In this document: positions 8,390 to 19,793 of the stretch, piece by piece | Layout: every line of letters starts with the position of its first letter | Numbering within the stretch: the stretch's first letter is position 1 | Source: VGTK01 sp046327915 | GTDB lineage: Bacteria > Desulfobacterota > Binatia > UBA12015 | Assembly (NCBI GenBank): GCA_046327915.1 | Contig: JAXLXO010000022.1 | Coordinates: forward strand, 62,001 to 126,000 | Direction of reading: 5' to 3' | Length of the DNA: 64,000 nt | The notes under the pieces: model-generated | Database searches by the model: none | Seen by the model: the letters and a program-made list of their open reading frames with translations, nothing else | What the model was told of the DNA's origin: nothing | Translations under genes and position numbers: made by a program

Positions 8390-9283
8390 ATGATCGAGGA
8401 CGATGACAGAACGGTGATGTCCGAGATGCCGCGCTGGGAGGACCCGGAGGCGGGGCGTCTTCCGGTGCTCATCGTGCTGCGCGGCGCCCAGCTCGGACGG
8501 CGCTACCTGATGAACGAGAAGCGCTTCGTCCTCGGCCGGCGCGAGAACGTCGCCACCCTCGTGATCCACGGCGACCCGAAGATCAGCAGCAAGCACTGCC
8601 AGATCGAGCACGACGCGGAGCGCGACTGCTGGATCGTCCGTGACGCCGGCTCGACCAACGGCACGCGGCTCAACGGCAAGGCGGTCGACGTCGCCGACCT
8701 CGCCGAGGGCGACAAGGTCCTGCTCGGCGACACGGTGCTGAAGTTCAGCTTCCACGACGAGGTCGAGAGCGAGTTCCACCACGAGGTGGACCGCCTGATG
8801 AACATCGACGAGCTCACCGGACTCGTCGTCCTGCGCGTGTTCCGCGAGCACTTCCACGAGGAGTTCCTGTCGAGCTCGCGTGCGCGGCGTCCGCTCGCGC
8901 TGCTCATGATGGACCTCGACGGCCTGAAGAAGATCAACGACACGCACGGGCATCAGGCCGGTGCGATGACGATCTCCGGCGTCGGCCACATGCTCGGCGA
9001 TCTGATCGGCACGCGCGGCATCGTTGCGCGCTTCGGCGGCGACGAGTTCATGGCGGCGTTTCCGGGCCTCGATCGCCAGGCCGCGGTCGCCGAGGGCGAG
9101 AAGATCCGCGCCGCGCTGGCGGCGCAGAAGTTCGCCTTCGGCGAGACGCTGCTGCGGCCCACGATCAGCATCGGCGTCGCCGCAATGCCCGAGGACGCGA
9201 CCACCCCCGAGCGCCTGATCCGCGTCGCCGACGAAGCGCTGTATCGCGCCAAGGCCGCCGGCCGCGACCGCGTAAGTACCTGA
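8390..9283 (+). CDS. FHA-GGDEF diguanylate cyclase
   Basis: This 297-residue protein has an N-terminal FHA domain (about residues 20-115, with 'FVLGRREN', 'SSKHCQIEH' and 'DAGSTNGTRLNG', the phosphothreonine-binding loops). A short linker leads to a GGDEF domain with an intact 'FGGDEF' at 215-220. It should make cyclic di-GMP, with activity or partner choice controlled by docking to phosphothreonine proteins. The product-inhibition R-x-x-D site five residues before GGDEF is absent ('GTRG' stands there). The start at 8390 follows a clear promoter. A Ser/Thr kinase in this window (27954-29741) could supply phosphothreonine ligands, but that link is only inferred. Confidence 0.9.
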   Translation: MIEDDDRTVMSEMPRWEDPEAGRLPVLIVLRGAQLGRRYLMNEKRFVLGRRENVATLVIHGDPKISSKHCQIEHDAERDCWIVRDAGSTNGTRLNGKAVDVADLAEGDKVLLGDTVLKFSFHDEVESEFHHEVDRLMNIDELTGLVVLRVFREHFHEEFLSSSRARRPLALLMMDLDGLKKINDTHGHQAGAMTISGVGHMLGDLIGTRGIVARFGGDEFMAAFPGLDRQAAVAEGEKIRAALAAQKFAFGETLLRPTISIGVAAMPEDATTPERLIRVADEALYRAKAAGRDRVST

Positions 9284-9413
9284 TCCGCGGCCGCTTTCGC
9301 GTCGCTGCGCGAGGCGTCTGCGGTGGCGTCGCCTAAAGGGCCGCGACGCGGAGGCCGCTGTGCAACTTCGGGGTGGCGTGATAGCCCCGACGTGGCGGGA
9401 GGGGCTTTTCGAA

Positions 9414-11747
<2,334 letters not shown>

Positions 11748-11757
11748 GCGGAGCCGC

Positions 11758-12606
11758 GTGGTCCGTCGTCGCGCGCACGCGCGTCTCGTCTCGCCCGCGG
11801 CCCTGGGTGCGGTGCTGCTGGCGCTGTCCGCGTGCTCGGCTGCGAAGCCGCAGCCGGCACCGTCGGCACCGTCCGCCGAGCCGACGCTCGCCGACGCCTG
11901 GCGCGCGATCTCGTCGCGCGAGTTCGTCGACCTGACGCACGCGTTCGCGCCCGACACGCCGGTCTGGGAAGGGTTCGGTCCCGCGAAGTTCACGGCGCAG
12001 ACCGATCCCAAGACCGGACGCCCCTACACCATCGCGAGGGACGGCTTCCACGCGACGCACTACTCGCTGGTCGGGCAGTACGGCACGCACGTCGACCCGC
12101 CGGCGCACTTCGCGCCCGACGGCAAGACGCTCGACGAGATGCCCGTCAAGGACATGATCCTGCCGCTGGTCGTGTTCGACATCACGCCGAAGCTCGCGGC
12201 GCAGCCGGACTACGCGCTGCAGGTCGACGACATCCTCGAGTGGGAGAAGACGCACGGACGCGTGCCGGCGGGATCGTTCGCGGCGCTCCGCACCGACATG
12301 TCGAAGGACTGGACGCGCGACCCGAAGCGCTTCGAGCGCCACCCGTTCCCCGCGTGGTCGTTCGAGGCGATCAGGTTCCTCTACGAGCAGCGCGGCATCG
12401 TCGCGAACGGCCACGAGGCGATGGACACCGACACCACGCCGGCGATGGACTCCGAGACCTGGCTGCTGCGCCAGGGGCACTGGCAGATCGAGGTCATGAC
12501 CAACCTCGACCAGGTGCCGGCCACCGGTGCGCTGCTCGTCGTCGCATGGCCGAAGCCGCGCGGCGGGCTCGGGTTTCCGGTGCGCGCCTTCGCGATTCTG
12601 CCGTAG
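11758..12606 (+). CDS. Lipoprotein cyclase/kynurenine-formamidase-like metal hydrolase
   Basis: This 282-residue protein carries a lipobox ('LLALSAC' near residue 22) and a cyclase-family (PF04199-like) domain. 'FVDLTHAFAPDTPVWEGF' is the usual first strand, 'YGTHVDPPAHFAPDG' is the metal-binding segment, and 'MDTDTTPAMDS' is a later loop. Family members hydrolyse amide or lactam bonds using Mn2+ or Zn2+. The usual first metal ligand in H-x-G-T-H-x-D is replaced (Q-Y-G-T-H-V-D), so metal binding may differ. Lipid anchoring suggests periplasmic action. The GTG start at 11758 lies 10 bases after the ppk1 stop, so the two probably share a transcript. Substrate unknown. Confidence 0.8.
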   Translation: MVRRRAHARLVSPAALGAVLLALSACSAAKPQPAPSAPSAEPTLADAWRAISSREFVDLTHAFAPDTPVWEGFGPAKFTAQTDPKTGRPYTIARDGFHATHYSLVGQYGTHVDPPAHFAPDGKTLDEMPVKDMILPLVVFDITPKLAAQPDYALQVDDILEWEKTHGRVPAGSFAALRTDMSKDWTRDPKRFERHPFPAWSFEAIRFLYEQRGIVANGHEAMDTDTTPAMDSETWLLRQGHWQIEVMTNLDQVPATGALLVVAWPKPRGGLGFPVRAFAILP

Positions 12607-12642
12607 GGAGCGCGACCCGAAGGCCGCGCCCCCCACGGTCGT

Positions 12643-14907
12643 TCAGCCAGCGTTCGAGGCTGCGACGTACTCGCGGCACGGCTGCGCGCGCAGCGCGTTG
12701 CACACCGGCAGCGGCGTCGGGATCTCGACTCCCGGCACGACAGGCAGCACGACGCGCGACGGCGTCGCGCCGCCGTACGAGATGGAGTTCACGACGTTGC
12801 CGTCGGCCGCGAGCGCGCGGAACTTCCACAGAACGCGATCGCCGCCCGGCGCCTCGATCGAGATGCGGATGCGCGATCCGGCGCGGAACGCGTGCGCGAA
12901 CGGGAACAGCTCGACGCGCGCCAGCACCGGCTCGCCCGCGGGCAGCGGTGCTGCGTCCGCCTCGAGGTGCGTCTGCACCGGACGAAGCTCGGTCGAGGCC
13001 GCGTCGTCCACCTTGCGGTGGCTCGCGCGCAGCCAGCCGTTCTGGATGTAGGTCTCCTGGCCGTCGGGACGGATCTCGCTCAGCGTCACCTGCAGGTCGG
13101 TGTCGGCGGCGGTCGATGCGAGCCACAGGTCGATGCTCGCCGAGCCCGCGAGGACCACGTCCTCGGTGAGCGGCGCCGTCGCGTACGCGACGGCCTTGCC
13201 GTCCGGCTGCGGCTGCCAGTCCCACGCGGGGTGCGCGCGCCACACCTCGTCGCTCGGTCCGTGCAGCGCGGTGTCCTGGGCGCGCGACGGATCGTAGGCG
13301 AACGAGTCGGCGCCGCTCGCGGCCGGCGCCTCGGGCGTCAAGCTGCCGCCCGGGCCGAAGTACCACGCGGTCGCCTGCGTGCCGGGAACCGGCCACGCGT
13401 CGAACGACGCCTCGAAGCCCGGACCCGGCGTGCCCGGATCCTCGGTGCCGGTGCCGTTGTCGAACAGCACGCGCACCGGCTGCTCGCTCTCCCAGCGCGC
13501 CCGCGCCTCCTCGTACGACGTCACGCCCGCGAAGCGCTCGGGCTCGAGCGCGAGCTGGACGTCGCTGTGCCAGAGCGCGCCGTTCAGCACGCCGAGGACG
13601 ACCGGGACGATCGGCGAGCGGCGCGGCACGCGGTGCCCGACGTAGATGTCGAGGAATTCCATCCAGCGCGCGAACATCGCCGGGGTCAGGCCCTCGGTGT
13701 GCGCGCCGTTGGTCATCGTGAAGTGCGTGCTCGGCGAGCTGGTGAAGCGGTCGAGCATGGTCGCGAAGTAGCCGCCGGTCTGCTCGTCCTGCCAGGCGCC
13801 CGTCAGGAATACCGGGACCGTGATGTTCGAGACGAACGTCGACGGCGAGAGCGGATCCGCGATCGCCGGGGTGTAGTACTGGTTGTCCTCGATGGTCTGC
13901 AGGATGTCGGGCGACTGGCCGCGCAGCTTCTGGTTGTCGATGCAGGTCTGGTCGCCGGCGTCGATGCGGCGCTTCGACCAGCCCTGTCCGCCGGGCTGCG
14001 CGTCGTGCTTGCGCTCGGCGGCCCAGTCGGTCGCGAAGCCGTTGTTGAGGATGCCGCCCGGGTAGAGGATGCCGCGCGCGGTGTCGGCGATCACCGACAA
14101 GGGCGCGATCGACGCGAGCGACGGCGGCTGCAGCTGCGCGACGAAGAGCTGGCTGATGCCCGGATACGAGAGCCCGACCATGCCGACCTTGTGGTTCCGC
14201 ACCCACGGCTGCGCCGCGATGATCTCGACGACGTCGTAGCCGTCGGTGCTCTGCAGCGTCTCGAAGAACTGGAACGCGCCGCCCGAGCAGCCGGTGCCGC
14301 GCATGTTGACGCCGACCGTCGCGTAGCCGAGCGCGGTCGCGATCGCGGTGCTCGGCTGCGGGCTGTCGGGGTCGGCGGGCGAGTAGCCCGAGTACTCGAC
14401 CACGGTCGGGTAGGGGCCGCCGTCGATCGGACCGGGCAGCGTGACGTTGACCGCCAGCAGCGTGCCGTCGCGCGTCTCGACGTACTGATAGCCGGCGACG
14501 ACCGTCTGCTGCGCGTAGAACGACGGGTCGGGCGCGTCGTGCGCCTCGGTCACGGCGAGCGGCTCGCTCGCGGCGGTCTCGCCGGCGACCGTCGCGCGCA
14601 CCGTGTAGCCGGTGGCGGGCGGCACGTCGCGGAAGATCAGCGTGCCCTGCTCGTCGGCGGTGGCGGTCTGCACGACGCTCTTGTCGCGGTCGACGAGGCG
14701 CAGCTCTTCGCCCGGCTCGGCGCCGGCGATCCACACCTGCCCGACCGAGCCGTGCGCCGCGTAGCTCGCGGGCACCGTCGGGTCGGACGGACCGCCGCCG
14801 CCGCCGCCGGAGTCGCCGCACCCGGCGAGGGGCAGGAGGAGCAGCCCTGCGACCCAGAGGAGGGTGCGGAAGGACGGTGTGGCGGGGGTCGAGCGTCTGG
14901 TGGTCAT
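12643..14907 (-). CDS. CocE/NonD-family (X-Pro dipeptidyl-peptidase-like) serine hydrolase lipoprotein
   Basis: The 754-residue protein starts with a lipoprotein signal ('LLLLPLAGC', then a Gly-rich linker). An 80-residue beta domain follows, and then the CocE/NonD hydrolase. The nucleophile is Ser247 in 'GLSYPG', close to 'RGTGCSGG', the family oxyanion segment. 'GAWQDEQTG' carries the probable catalytic Asp and 'TNGAHTEG' the His. The C-terminal 220 residues form the jelly-roll domain of this family ('RISIEAPGGDR'). These enzymes cleave esters or amides, such as cocaine esterase and glutaryl acylases. The ATG at 14907 is preceded by GGGAGA. It converges on the cyclase gene with only 36 bases between. 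The substrate is not predictable. Confidence 0.87.
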   Translation of the reverse strand: MTTRRSTPATPSFRTLLWVAGLLLLPLAGCGDSGGGGGGPSDPTVPASYAAHGSVGQVWIAGAEPGEELRLVDRDKSVVQTATADEQGTLIFRDVPPATGYTVRATVAGETAASEPLAVTEAHDAPDPSFYAQQTVVAGYQYVETRDGTLLAVNVTLPGPIDGGPYPTVVEYSGYSPADPDSPQPSTAIATALGYATVGVNMRGTGCSGGAFQFFETLQSTDGYDVVEIIAAQPWVRNHKVGMVGLSYPGISQLFVAQLQPPSLASIAPLSVIADTARGILYPGGILNNGFATDWAAERKHDAQPGGQGWSKRRIDAGDQTCIDNQKLRGQSPDILQTIEDNQYYTPAIADPLSPSTFVSNITVPVFLTGAWQDEQTGGYFATMLDRFTSSPSTHFTMTNGAHTEGLTPAMFARWMEFLDIYVGHRVPRRSPIVPVVLGVLNGALWHSDVQLALEPERFAGVTSYEEARARWESEQPVRVLFDNGTGTEDPGTPGPGFEASFDAWPVPGTQATAWYFGPGGSLTPEAPAASGADSFAYDPSRAQDTALHGPSDEVWRAHPAWDWQPQPDGKAVAYATAPLTEDVVLAGSASIDLWLASTAADTDLQVTLSEIRPDGQETYIQNGWLRASHRKVDDAASTELRPVQTHLEADAAPLPAGEPVLARVELFPFAHAFRAGSRIRISIEAPGGDRVLWKFRALAADGNVVNSISYGGATPSRVVLPVVPGVEIPTPLPVCNALRAQPCREYVAASNAG

Positions 14908-15090
14908 CGGGTCTCCCTGGCCGAAAAAAGGGGCAACGTACGTGGGCGCCCGTCGACGAGTCAACGCGCAAACGGCGGCGACCGGTCGACGCGTGTCGGC
15001 GCGCAAAAGGCGTTGGAATCCGGACTGGAACTCCTGCTAGGACGGTCGTGAAGCGAACGCTTGATCATCGGCGTCCGCAGGGAGGGTCGG

Positions 15091-16296
15091 GTGACGAAGG
15101 ACGGTCTCCTGGTCGCCGACAGCGACATGCACATCTTCGAGCCTGCCGACCTCTGGCAGCGCTGGATCGATCCCGCGTGGCGGCACGTCGCCCCGGTCGG
15201 GCTCACCGAGATGCACCGCGACATGCGGGTGAAGGTCAAGTCGCACGTGCTGCTGAAGCTCGGCACGGTGCGCCCGCAGGCCGACCGCACCGCATGGAAG
15301 GCGGAGCACAAGAACGCGTACGCCGACGGCGAGGGCGACGGCTGGAGCCCCGCGTCGCAGGCGCGCGCGATGGACGCCGAAGGCCTCGACCTCGCGGTGA
15401 TGTTCCCGACGCGCGGACTCTTCGTCCTCGGCCTCGACGTCCCGGAGATCATGGGACCGGACGGGCTCGAGCCCGCCTTCGCCACCGCGATCGCGCGCGG
15501 CTACAACGACTGGCTGCACGACTTCTGCAGCGCGCATCCGGGACGCTTCTTCGGTGCGGGCATGGTGGCACCGCACGACGTCGCGGGTGCCGTCGCGGAG
15601 ACGCGGCGCGTGGTGACGGAGCTCGGCTTCAAGTCGATCTTCCTCTCGCCCGGCGTCGTCGGACGACGGCAGTGGCACGACCGTGCGTACGATCCGCTCT
15701 GGGCGGAGTGCGAGCGCCTCAACGTCCCGGTCGCGTTCCACGGCGGCGGGCAGAACTACCTGAAGCCCGACTTCTCGCTCGAGATCTTCGACCGCCTGAT
15801 GATGTGGCACACGTTCTCGCAGCCGCTCGGCATCATGGCCGCGGCCGTGAGCTTGACGGCGGGTGGCGTGCTCGAGCGCTTCCCGAAGCTGCGCGTGGCG
15901 CTGCTCGAGGGCAACTGCGCGTGGGCGCCGTGGCTCTTCTACCGCCTCGACGAGCACTACGAGTGGCTCGGCCGCATGGAGGCGCCGGATCTGACGATGA
16001 AGCCGTCGGAGTACTTCCTGCGCAACTGCTTCCTGTCCGTGGAAGCCGACGAGGAGCTCGTCAAGCAGTACGTCGAGCACTTCGGTGACGACAACCTGGT
16101 GTTCTCGACCGACTACCCGCACGCCGACTCGAAGTACCCGCGCTCGGTCGAGTGCTTCCGACGGCTGCCGCTGTCGGCGGCGTCGCAGCGCAAGATCCTG
16201 TGGGACAACTGGAGCCGCCTGTACGACATCCCCGCGCCGGCCGCGCACGCGACAGCGGGATCACCGCAGACGCGAGGCGTCACGCGCCCGGACTAG
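15091..16296 (+). CDS. Amidohydrolase-2 family metal-dependent hydrolase (copy 1)
   Basis: This 401-residue TIM-barrel protein has 'ADSDMHIFEP' at its start, which is the D-x-H-like metal motif of the ACMSD/aromatic decarboxylase group. 'VAFHGGG' lies mid-protein and 'VFSTDYPHADSKYP' near the C terminus (metal-binding Asp). Related enzymes decarboxylate or hydrolyse aromatic or cyclic substrates. A GTG at 15091 is chosen because GGGAGGG stands about six bases upstream. The next gene encodes a second member of the family after 64 bases on the same strand, suggesting one catabolic unit. The substrate is unknown. Confidence 0.85.
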   Translation: MTKDGLLVADSDMHIFEPADLWQRWIDPAWRHVAPVGLTEMHRDMRVKVKSHVLLKLGTVRPQADRTAWKAEHKNAYADGEGDGWSPASQARAMDAEGLDLAVMFPTRGLFVLGLDVPEIMGPDGLEPAFATAIARGYNDWLHDFCSAHPGRFFGAGMVAPHDVAGAVAETRRVVTELGFKSIFLSPGVVGRRQWHDRAYDPLWAECERLNVPVAFHGGGQNYLKPDFSLEIFDRLMMWHTFSQPLGIMAAAVSLTAGGVLERFPKLRVALLEGNCAWAPWLFYRLDEHYEWLGRMEAPDLTMKPSEYFLRNCFLSVEADEELVKQYVEHFGDDNLVFSTDYPHADSKYPRSVECFRRLPLSAASQRKILWDNWSRLYDIPAPAAHATAGSPQTRGVTRPD

Positions 16297-16360
16297 GCGC
16301 GCACGACGCATCCCGATACAACTTCTCACGAGCTTCGTTCAGCAGGGAGGGTGAGCACCT

Positions 16361-17674
16361 ATGCACGCCGATGATCTGATCCTGGTCAGCGTCGACGACC
16401 ACGTCGTCGAGCCGCCGGGCATGTTCGAGCAGCACCTGCCGGTGCAGTACAAGTCGCTGGCGCCCAAGGTCGTGCGCAAGAAGGACGGGACGGACGTCTG
16501 GTACTTCAACGGCAACCAGATCCCGAACCTCGCGCTGAACGCCGTCGTCGGGCGGCCGCCCGAGGAGTACGGCATGGAGCCGACGTCGTACGAGCAGCTG
16601 CGTCCCGGCTGCTACGACGTGCACGAGCGCATCCGCGACATGAACGCGAACGGGATGCTCGCGTCGATGTGCTTCCCGTCGTTCCCGACCTTCACCGGGA
16701 TGAAGTTCGCGGAGCTCGCCGACAAGAACCTCGCGGCGATCATGCTGCGCGCCTACAACGACTGGCACATCGACGAGTGGTGCGGATCGTACCCCGGACG
16801 CTTCATCCCGCTCGCGCTGCCGATCATGTGGGATCCGAAGCTGATGGCCGACGAAGTGCGTCGCGTGGCGAAGAAGGGCTGCCACGCGATGAGCTTCACC
16901 GAGAGCCCGGAGAAGCTGAACTTCCCGAGCTTCCACTCGGACCACTGGGACCCGCTGTGGAAAGCGCTGTGCGACGAGGGCACGGTGCTCGCGGTGCACA
17001 TCGGCTCGGGCGCGGGCATGCAGTTCAACTCGATGGAGGCGCCCGTCGACGTGATGATCACGACGACGCCGATGAAGATCGTCGACTTCGCGGCCGACAT
17101 CCTGTGGTCGCGCGTGCTCAAGCAGTACCCGACGCTCAAGGTCGCGCTGTCGGAGGGCGGCATCGGCTGGATCCCGTACTTCCTCGAGCGCGCCGACTAC
17201 GTGCACGAGCACCATCACGCGTGGACGCACCAGGACTTCGGCGGCAAGAAGCCGAGTGAAGTCTGGCGCGAGCACATGATCACCTGCTTCATCGACGACC
17301 CGATCGGCATCCAGACGCGCAACGCCGTCGGCCTCGACACGATCACGTGGGAGTGCGACTACCCGCACTCCGACACGACGTGGCCGAACTCGCCCGAGGC
17401 GCTCGCGAAGTCGCTGGTCGGCGTGCCCGACGCCGACGTGAACAAGATCACGCACGAGAACGCGCTGCGGACGTTCCGCCTCGACGCGTTCAAGCACCGT
17501 CCGCGCGAGAAGTGCACCGCGAAGGCACTGCGCGCCGAGTCGCCCGACGTCGACCTGTCGATGAAGAGCGTGCGCGGCAGCAAGCCGCCGGTGTTCGAGG
17601 AGGCGCGTCCGGTCACGACGGCCGACGTGATGAAGCAGCTCGCCGGCGCCTTCGCGGTTCCGGTCGAGGGCTGA
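16361..17674 (+). CDS. Amidohydrolase-2 family metal-dependent hydrolase (copy 2)
   Basis: The 437-residue protein belongs to the same family as its upstream neighbour but is clearly divergent. 'SVDDHVVEPPG' is the N-terminal metal motif, with 'MCFPSFPTFTG', 'LAVHIGSGAG' and 'WECDYPHSDTTWP' further on. It is longer by a C-terminal extension of about 50 residues. The ATG at 16361 follows GGGAGGG by about ten bases. Tandem non-identical amidohydrolases of this type often occur in degradative regions; they could act together or on different intermediates. No signal peptide is seen, so it is cytoplasmic. Confidence 0.87.
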   Translation: MHADDLILVSVDDHVVEPPGMFEQHLPVQYKSLAPKVVRKKDGTDVWYFNGNQIPNLALNAVVGRPPEEYGMEPTSYEQLRPGCYDVHERIRDMNANGMLASMCFPSFPTFTGMKFAELADKNLAAIMLRAYNDWHIDEWCGSYPGRFIPLALPIMWDPKLMADEVRRVAKKGCHAMSFTESPEKLNFPSFHSDHWDPLWKALCDEGTVLAVHIGSGAGMQFNSMEAPVDVMITTTPMKIVDFAADILWSRVLKQYPTLKVALSEGGIGWIPYFLERADYVHEHHHAWTHQDFGGKKPSEVWREHMITCFIDDPIGIQTRNAVGLDTITWECDYPHSDTTWPNSPEALAKSLVGVPDADVNKITHENALRTFRLDAFKHRPREKCTAKALRAESPDVDLSMKSVRGSKPPVFEEARPVTTADVMKQLAGAFAVPVEG

Positions 17675-17694
17675 GCGTCCGCGGAGCCGCGGCG

Positions 17695-18582
17695 TCAGGG
17701 TGTACTTGACGCCGCGGCCTCCGGAGCGAAGAAGGAAATTCCGTACTCGCCGACGACGCGGTAACCCAGCGCGAGATACGCACGGCGCGCGAACGCGTTG
17801 TCCTGCCCGGTGAAGAGGATCGAGCGCGCGACGCCGCGGTCGCGCGCGGCGAGGAGCGACGCCGCCACCACTGCGCGCGCGTGCCCGCGGCCGCGCATCT
17901 CCGGCGGCGTGTAGACGCTGCCCACCTGCACGCAGTCCGGCAGCATCGCGTTGAACGCCGAGAACGCGACCGGCACGCCGTGCTCCTCGAGCAGAAAGCA
18001 GCTGCGCTGCGCGAGCAGCGGCGCCATCTCCTCGGCGCTGCCCGCGTCGAGCTCCGGGTCGTCGGCCGGGTGTCCGAGCAGCTCGACGCGGTACGCGCTG
18101 CGCCAGCGCGTGATGCGCTCGAGGTCGCCGTCGTTCGCGACGCGCATGCGGACGCGCCCGGACGCGAGCGCCCCGGGCACGATCAGCCGTCCGAGGTCGA
18201 GCGCGAACAGGTCGTCGTGGCTCAGGAAGCGCACCGGGCGTCCGTCGAGGCCGAGCGCCGTGCGCGCGGCGAGGACCTGCGTCCACTCGCCGAGCAGCCC
18301 GTCGACGGCGCGCCGCGACGCGGCGGCCGCATGCCGCACGACGTCGGCGAGTGCGCGCGGCGCCTGCACGAGCACGTTGCCGTTCCACGCGTGCGCCGCG
18401 ACGCCGACCAGGTCGTCGCCGGCGAACGCGCCCGCCCAGGTGCACTCGAAGGTACGTCCCGCGTACGCGAGGCCCGCCGCGAGCAGATTCGAGCGCAGGA
18501 ACATCGACGCGTCGGCATGGCGGGCGAGGAAGTCACCGACGACCGTGTCGTCCCCAGGCCCGAGCGTGCGCACGCGAATCAT
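17695..18582 (-). CDS. GNAT-family N-acetyltransferase
   Basis: The 295-residue protein has a C-terminal GNAT fold: 'QVGSVYTPPEMRGRGHARAVV' is the core strand and acetyl-CoA pyrophosphate loop (R-G-R-G-H-A). 'LFTGQDNAFARRAYLALGY' is motif B, with the usual N/Y ending. The N-terminal half looks like a second, degenerate GNAT-like domain ('GNVLVQAPRALADVV'), as in two-domain acetyltransferases. The acceptor is unknown. The gene converges on the second amidohydrolase with 20 bases between. It is divergent from the NTF2-like gene, the starts being 87 bases apart. Confidence 0.85.
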   Translation of the reverse strand: MIRVRTLGPGDDTVVGDFLARHADASMFLRSNLLAAGLAYAGRTFECTWAGAFAGDDLVGVAAHAWNGNVLVQAPRALADVVRHAAAASRRAVDGLLGEWTQVLAARTALGLDGRPVRFLSHDDLFALDLGRLIVPGALASGRVRMRVANDGDLERITRWRSAYRVELLGHPADDPELDAGSAEEMAPLLAQRSCFLLEEHGVPVAFSAFNAMLPDCVQVGSVYTPPEMRGRGHARAVVAASLLAARDRGVARSILFTGQDNAFARRAYLALGYRVVGEYGISFFAPEAAASSTP

Positions 18583-18669
18583 GCGCCGACTCTTCCTCGA
18601 TCCGGGGCGTTCGGTCTAGGAAGACGTTTCCACGTCCGCGCAGCGCGGGCGCGGGCGGAGGGCCGTGAG

Positions 18670-19116
18670 ATGGCGATGCCGACGAGGGCCGAGATGGAGA
18701 AGGCGTTCGAGCGCTACCTGAAGCTCGGCGCGTTCGACCGGAACTGGAATGCGTGGGCCGACCTCTTCCACGAGGACGCGTACTACTACGAGGTGCAGTA
18801 CGGGACGTTCAAAGGCCGCGAGGCGATCCGCAAGTGGATCACCACGACGATGGCCGGCGTGCCCGACATGTACTTCCCGCCGCCGAAGTGGACGATGATC
18901 GACGGCGACCGGGTCGCGTTCTGCATCGACAACGTCTACCCGAACCCGAACGACCCGAAGGGCGAGCCGATCGGCTTCCCGACGTTCACGGTGCTCCAGT
19001 ACCGCGACGGCCTGTGGGCGTCGGAAGAGGACTACTACGACGTGAAGGCGAGCGTCGACGCACGGCAGGCGTTCCGCGCCGGCGGCGGCAACGCGACGCC
19101 GCCGATCGAGCGCTGA
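18670..19116 (+). CDS. SnoaL/NTF2-like small protein
   Basis: This 148-residue protein has the cone-shaped NTF2-like pattern. 'FERYLKLGAFDRNWNAWADLFHEDAYYYEVQ' occurs in two pieces as an N-terminal helix and first strand, then 'FKGREAIRKWI', 'DRVAFCIDN' and 'TVLQYRDGLWASEEDYYD'. Members act as isomerases, dehydratases or ring-hydroxylating accessory proteins. Two nearby amidohydrolases on the same strand hint at a shared catabolic role. GGAGG lies eight bases before the ATG. Its last 82 bases overlap the end of the convergent YqgE-like gene. Confidence 0.78.
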   Translation: MAMPTRAEMEKAFERYLKLGAFDRNWNAWADLFHEDAYYYEVQYGTFKGREAIRKWITTTMAGVPDMYFPPPKWTMIDGDRVAFCIDNVYPNPNDPKGEPIGFPTFTVLQYRDGLWASEEDYYDVKASVDARQAFRAGGGNATPPIER

Positions 19117-19793
19117 TCGGCGAGAGACGAGAGCTGCGCGGCGGGTGAGGGCGGCGACGCCTTCACCCACTCGCCCTTCGCGCGCTCGTGCAGCTGCTCC
19201 CAGAGCCGCGCGGGCTCGCGCGTCAGGATCTTCGCGACGTCGCCCGGTACGACGTCCCAGTCGCCGCGGCCGACCTCGGTGTCGAGCTGACCCGGACCCC
19301 AGCCGGCGTAGCCCGCGAACGCGCGGAACGGCGTCGTGTCCTTCGGACCGCGTGCGAGCTCGCGCAGCACGTCGAAGCTCGCGGTGATGAAGAGCCCGTC
19401 GAGCACCCGCGCCGACGACGCGGGCGGCGTCGACGCACGCACCAGCACGATCATCCGGTCGCGCGCGACCGGCCCGCCGAGAAAGATGGTCTCGCCGCGA
19501 CCCTTGAGCTCCGGCACCTCGGGCAGCACCGTGTCGAGCGCCAGCTCGGTCGGCCGGTTCACGACCACGCCGAGCGCGCCGGCGCTCTCGTACTCGAGCA
19601 GCAGGATCACCGCGTGATGGAAGCTCGGGTCGGGCAGTGCAGCGCTCGCGACCAGCATGCGTCCGCGCGTGAGACGCGCCGCGGGTGCGGGATCCGCGCT
19701 GGCCGGGATACTCGTCGCGGCGAGCGTCAGCAGCACCACCGCCACCGTGGCGGCGTGCGACGTCCGGAAGCAAGGCGATACAGGGCTGCGCAT
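19035..19793 (-). CDS. yqgE: Exported YqgE/AlgH (UPF0301) family protein
   Basis: This 252-residue protein matches the YqgE/AlgH family through 'RMLVASAALPDPSFHHAV', 'GALGVVVNRPTEL', 'IFLGGPV' and 'AFAGYAGWGPGQLDTE'. Family members are normally cytoplasmic, about 185 residues long, and start at the 'LVASAAL' strand. Here 45 extra N-terminal residues form what looks like a cleavable signal peptide (hydrophobic 'ATVAVVLLTLAATS', then 'ASA-DP'). The C terminus also has a 25-residue tail that overlaps the NTF2-like gene. The molecular role of YqgE is poorly known, so I do not assign one. Export is inferred from the N terminus only. Confidence 0.82.
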   Translation of the reverse strand: MRSPVSPCFRTSHAATVAVVLLTLAATSIPASADPAPAARLTRGRMLVASAALPDPSFHHAVILLLEYESAGALGVVVNRPTELALDTVLPEVPELKGRGETIFLGGPVARDRMIVLVRASTPPASSARVLDGLFITASFDVLRELARGPKDTTPFRAFAGYAGWGPGQLDTEVGRGDWDVVPGDVAKILTREPARLWEQLHERAKGEWVKASPPSPAAQLSSLADQRSIGGVALPPPARNACRASTLAFTS

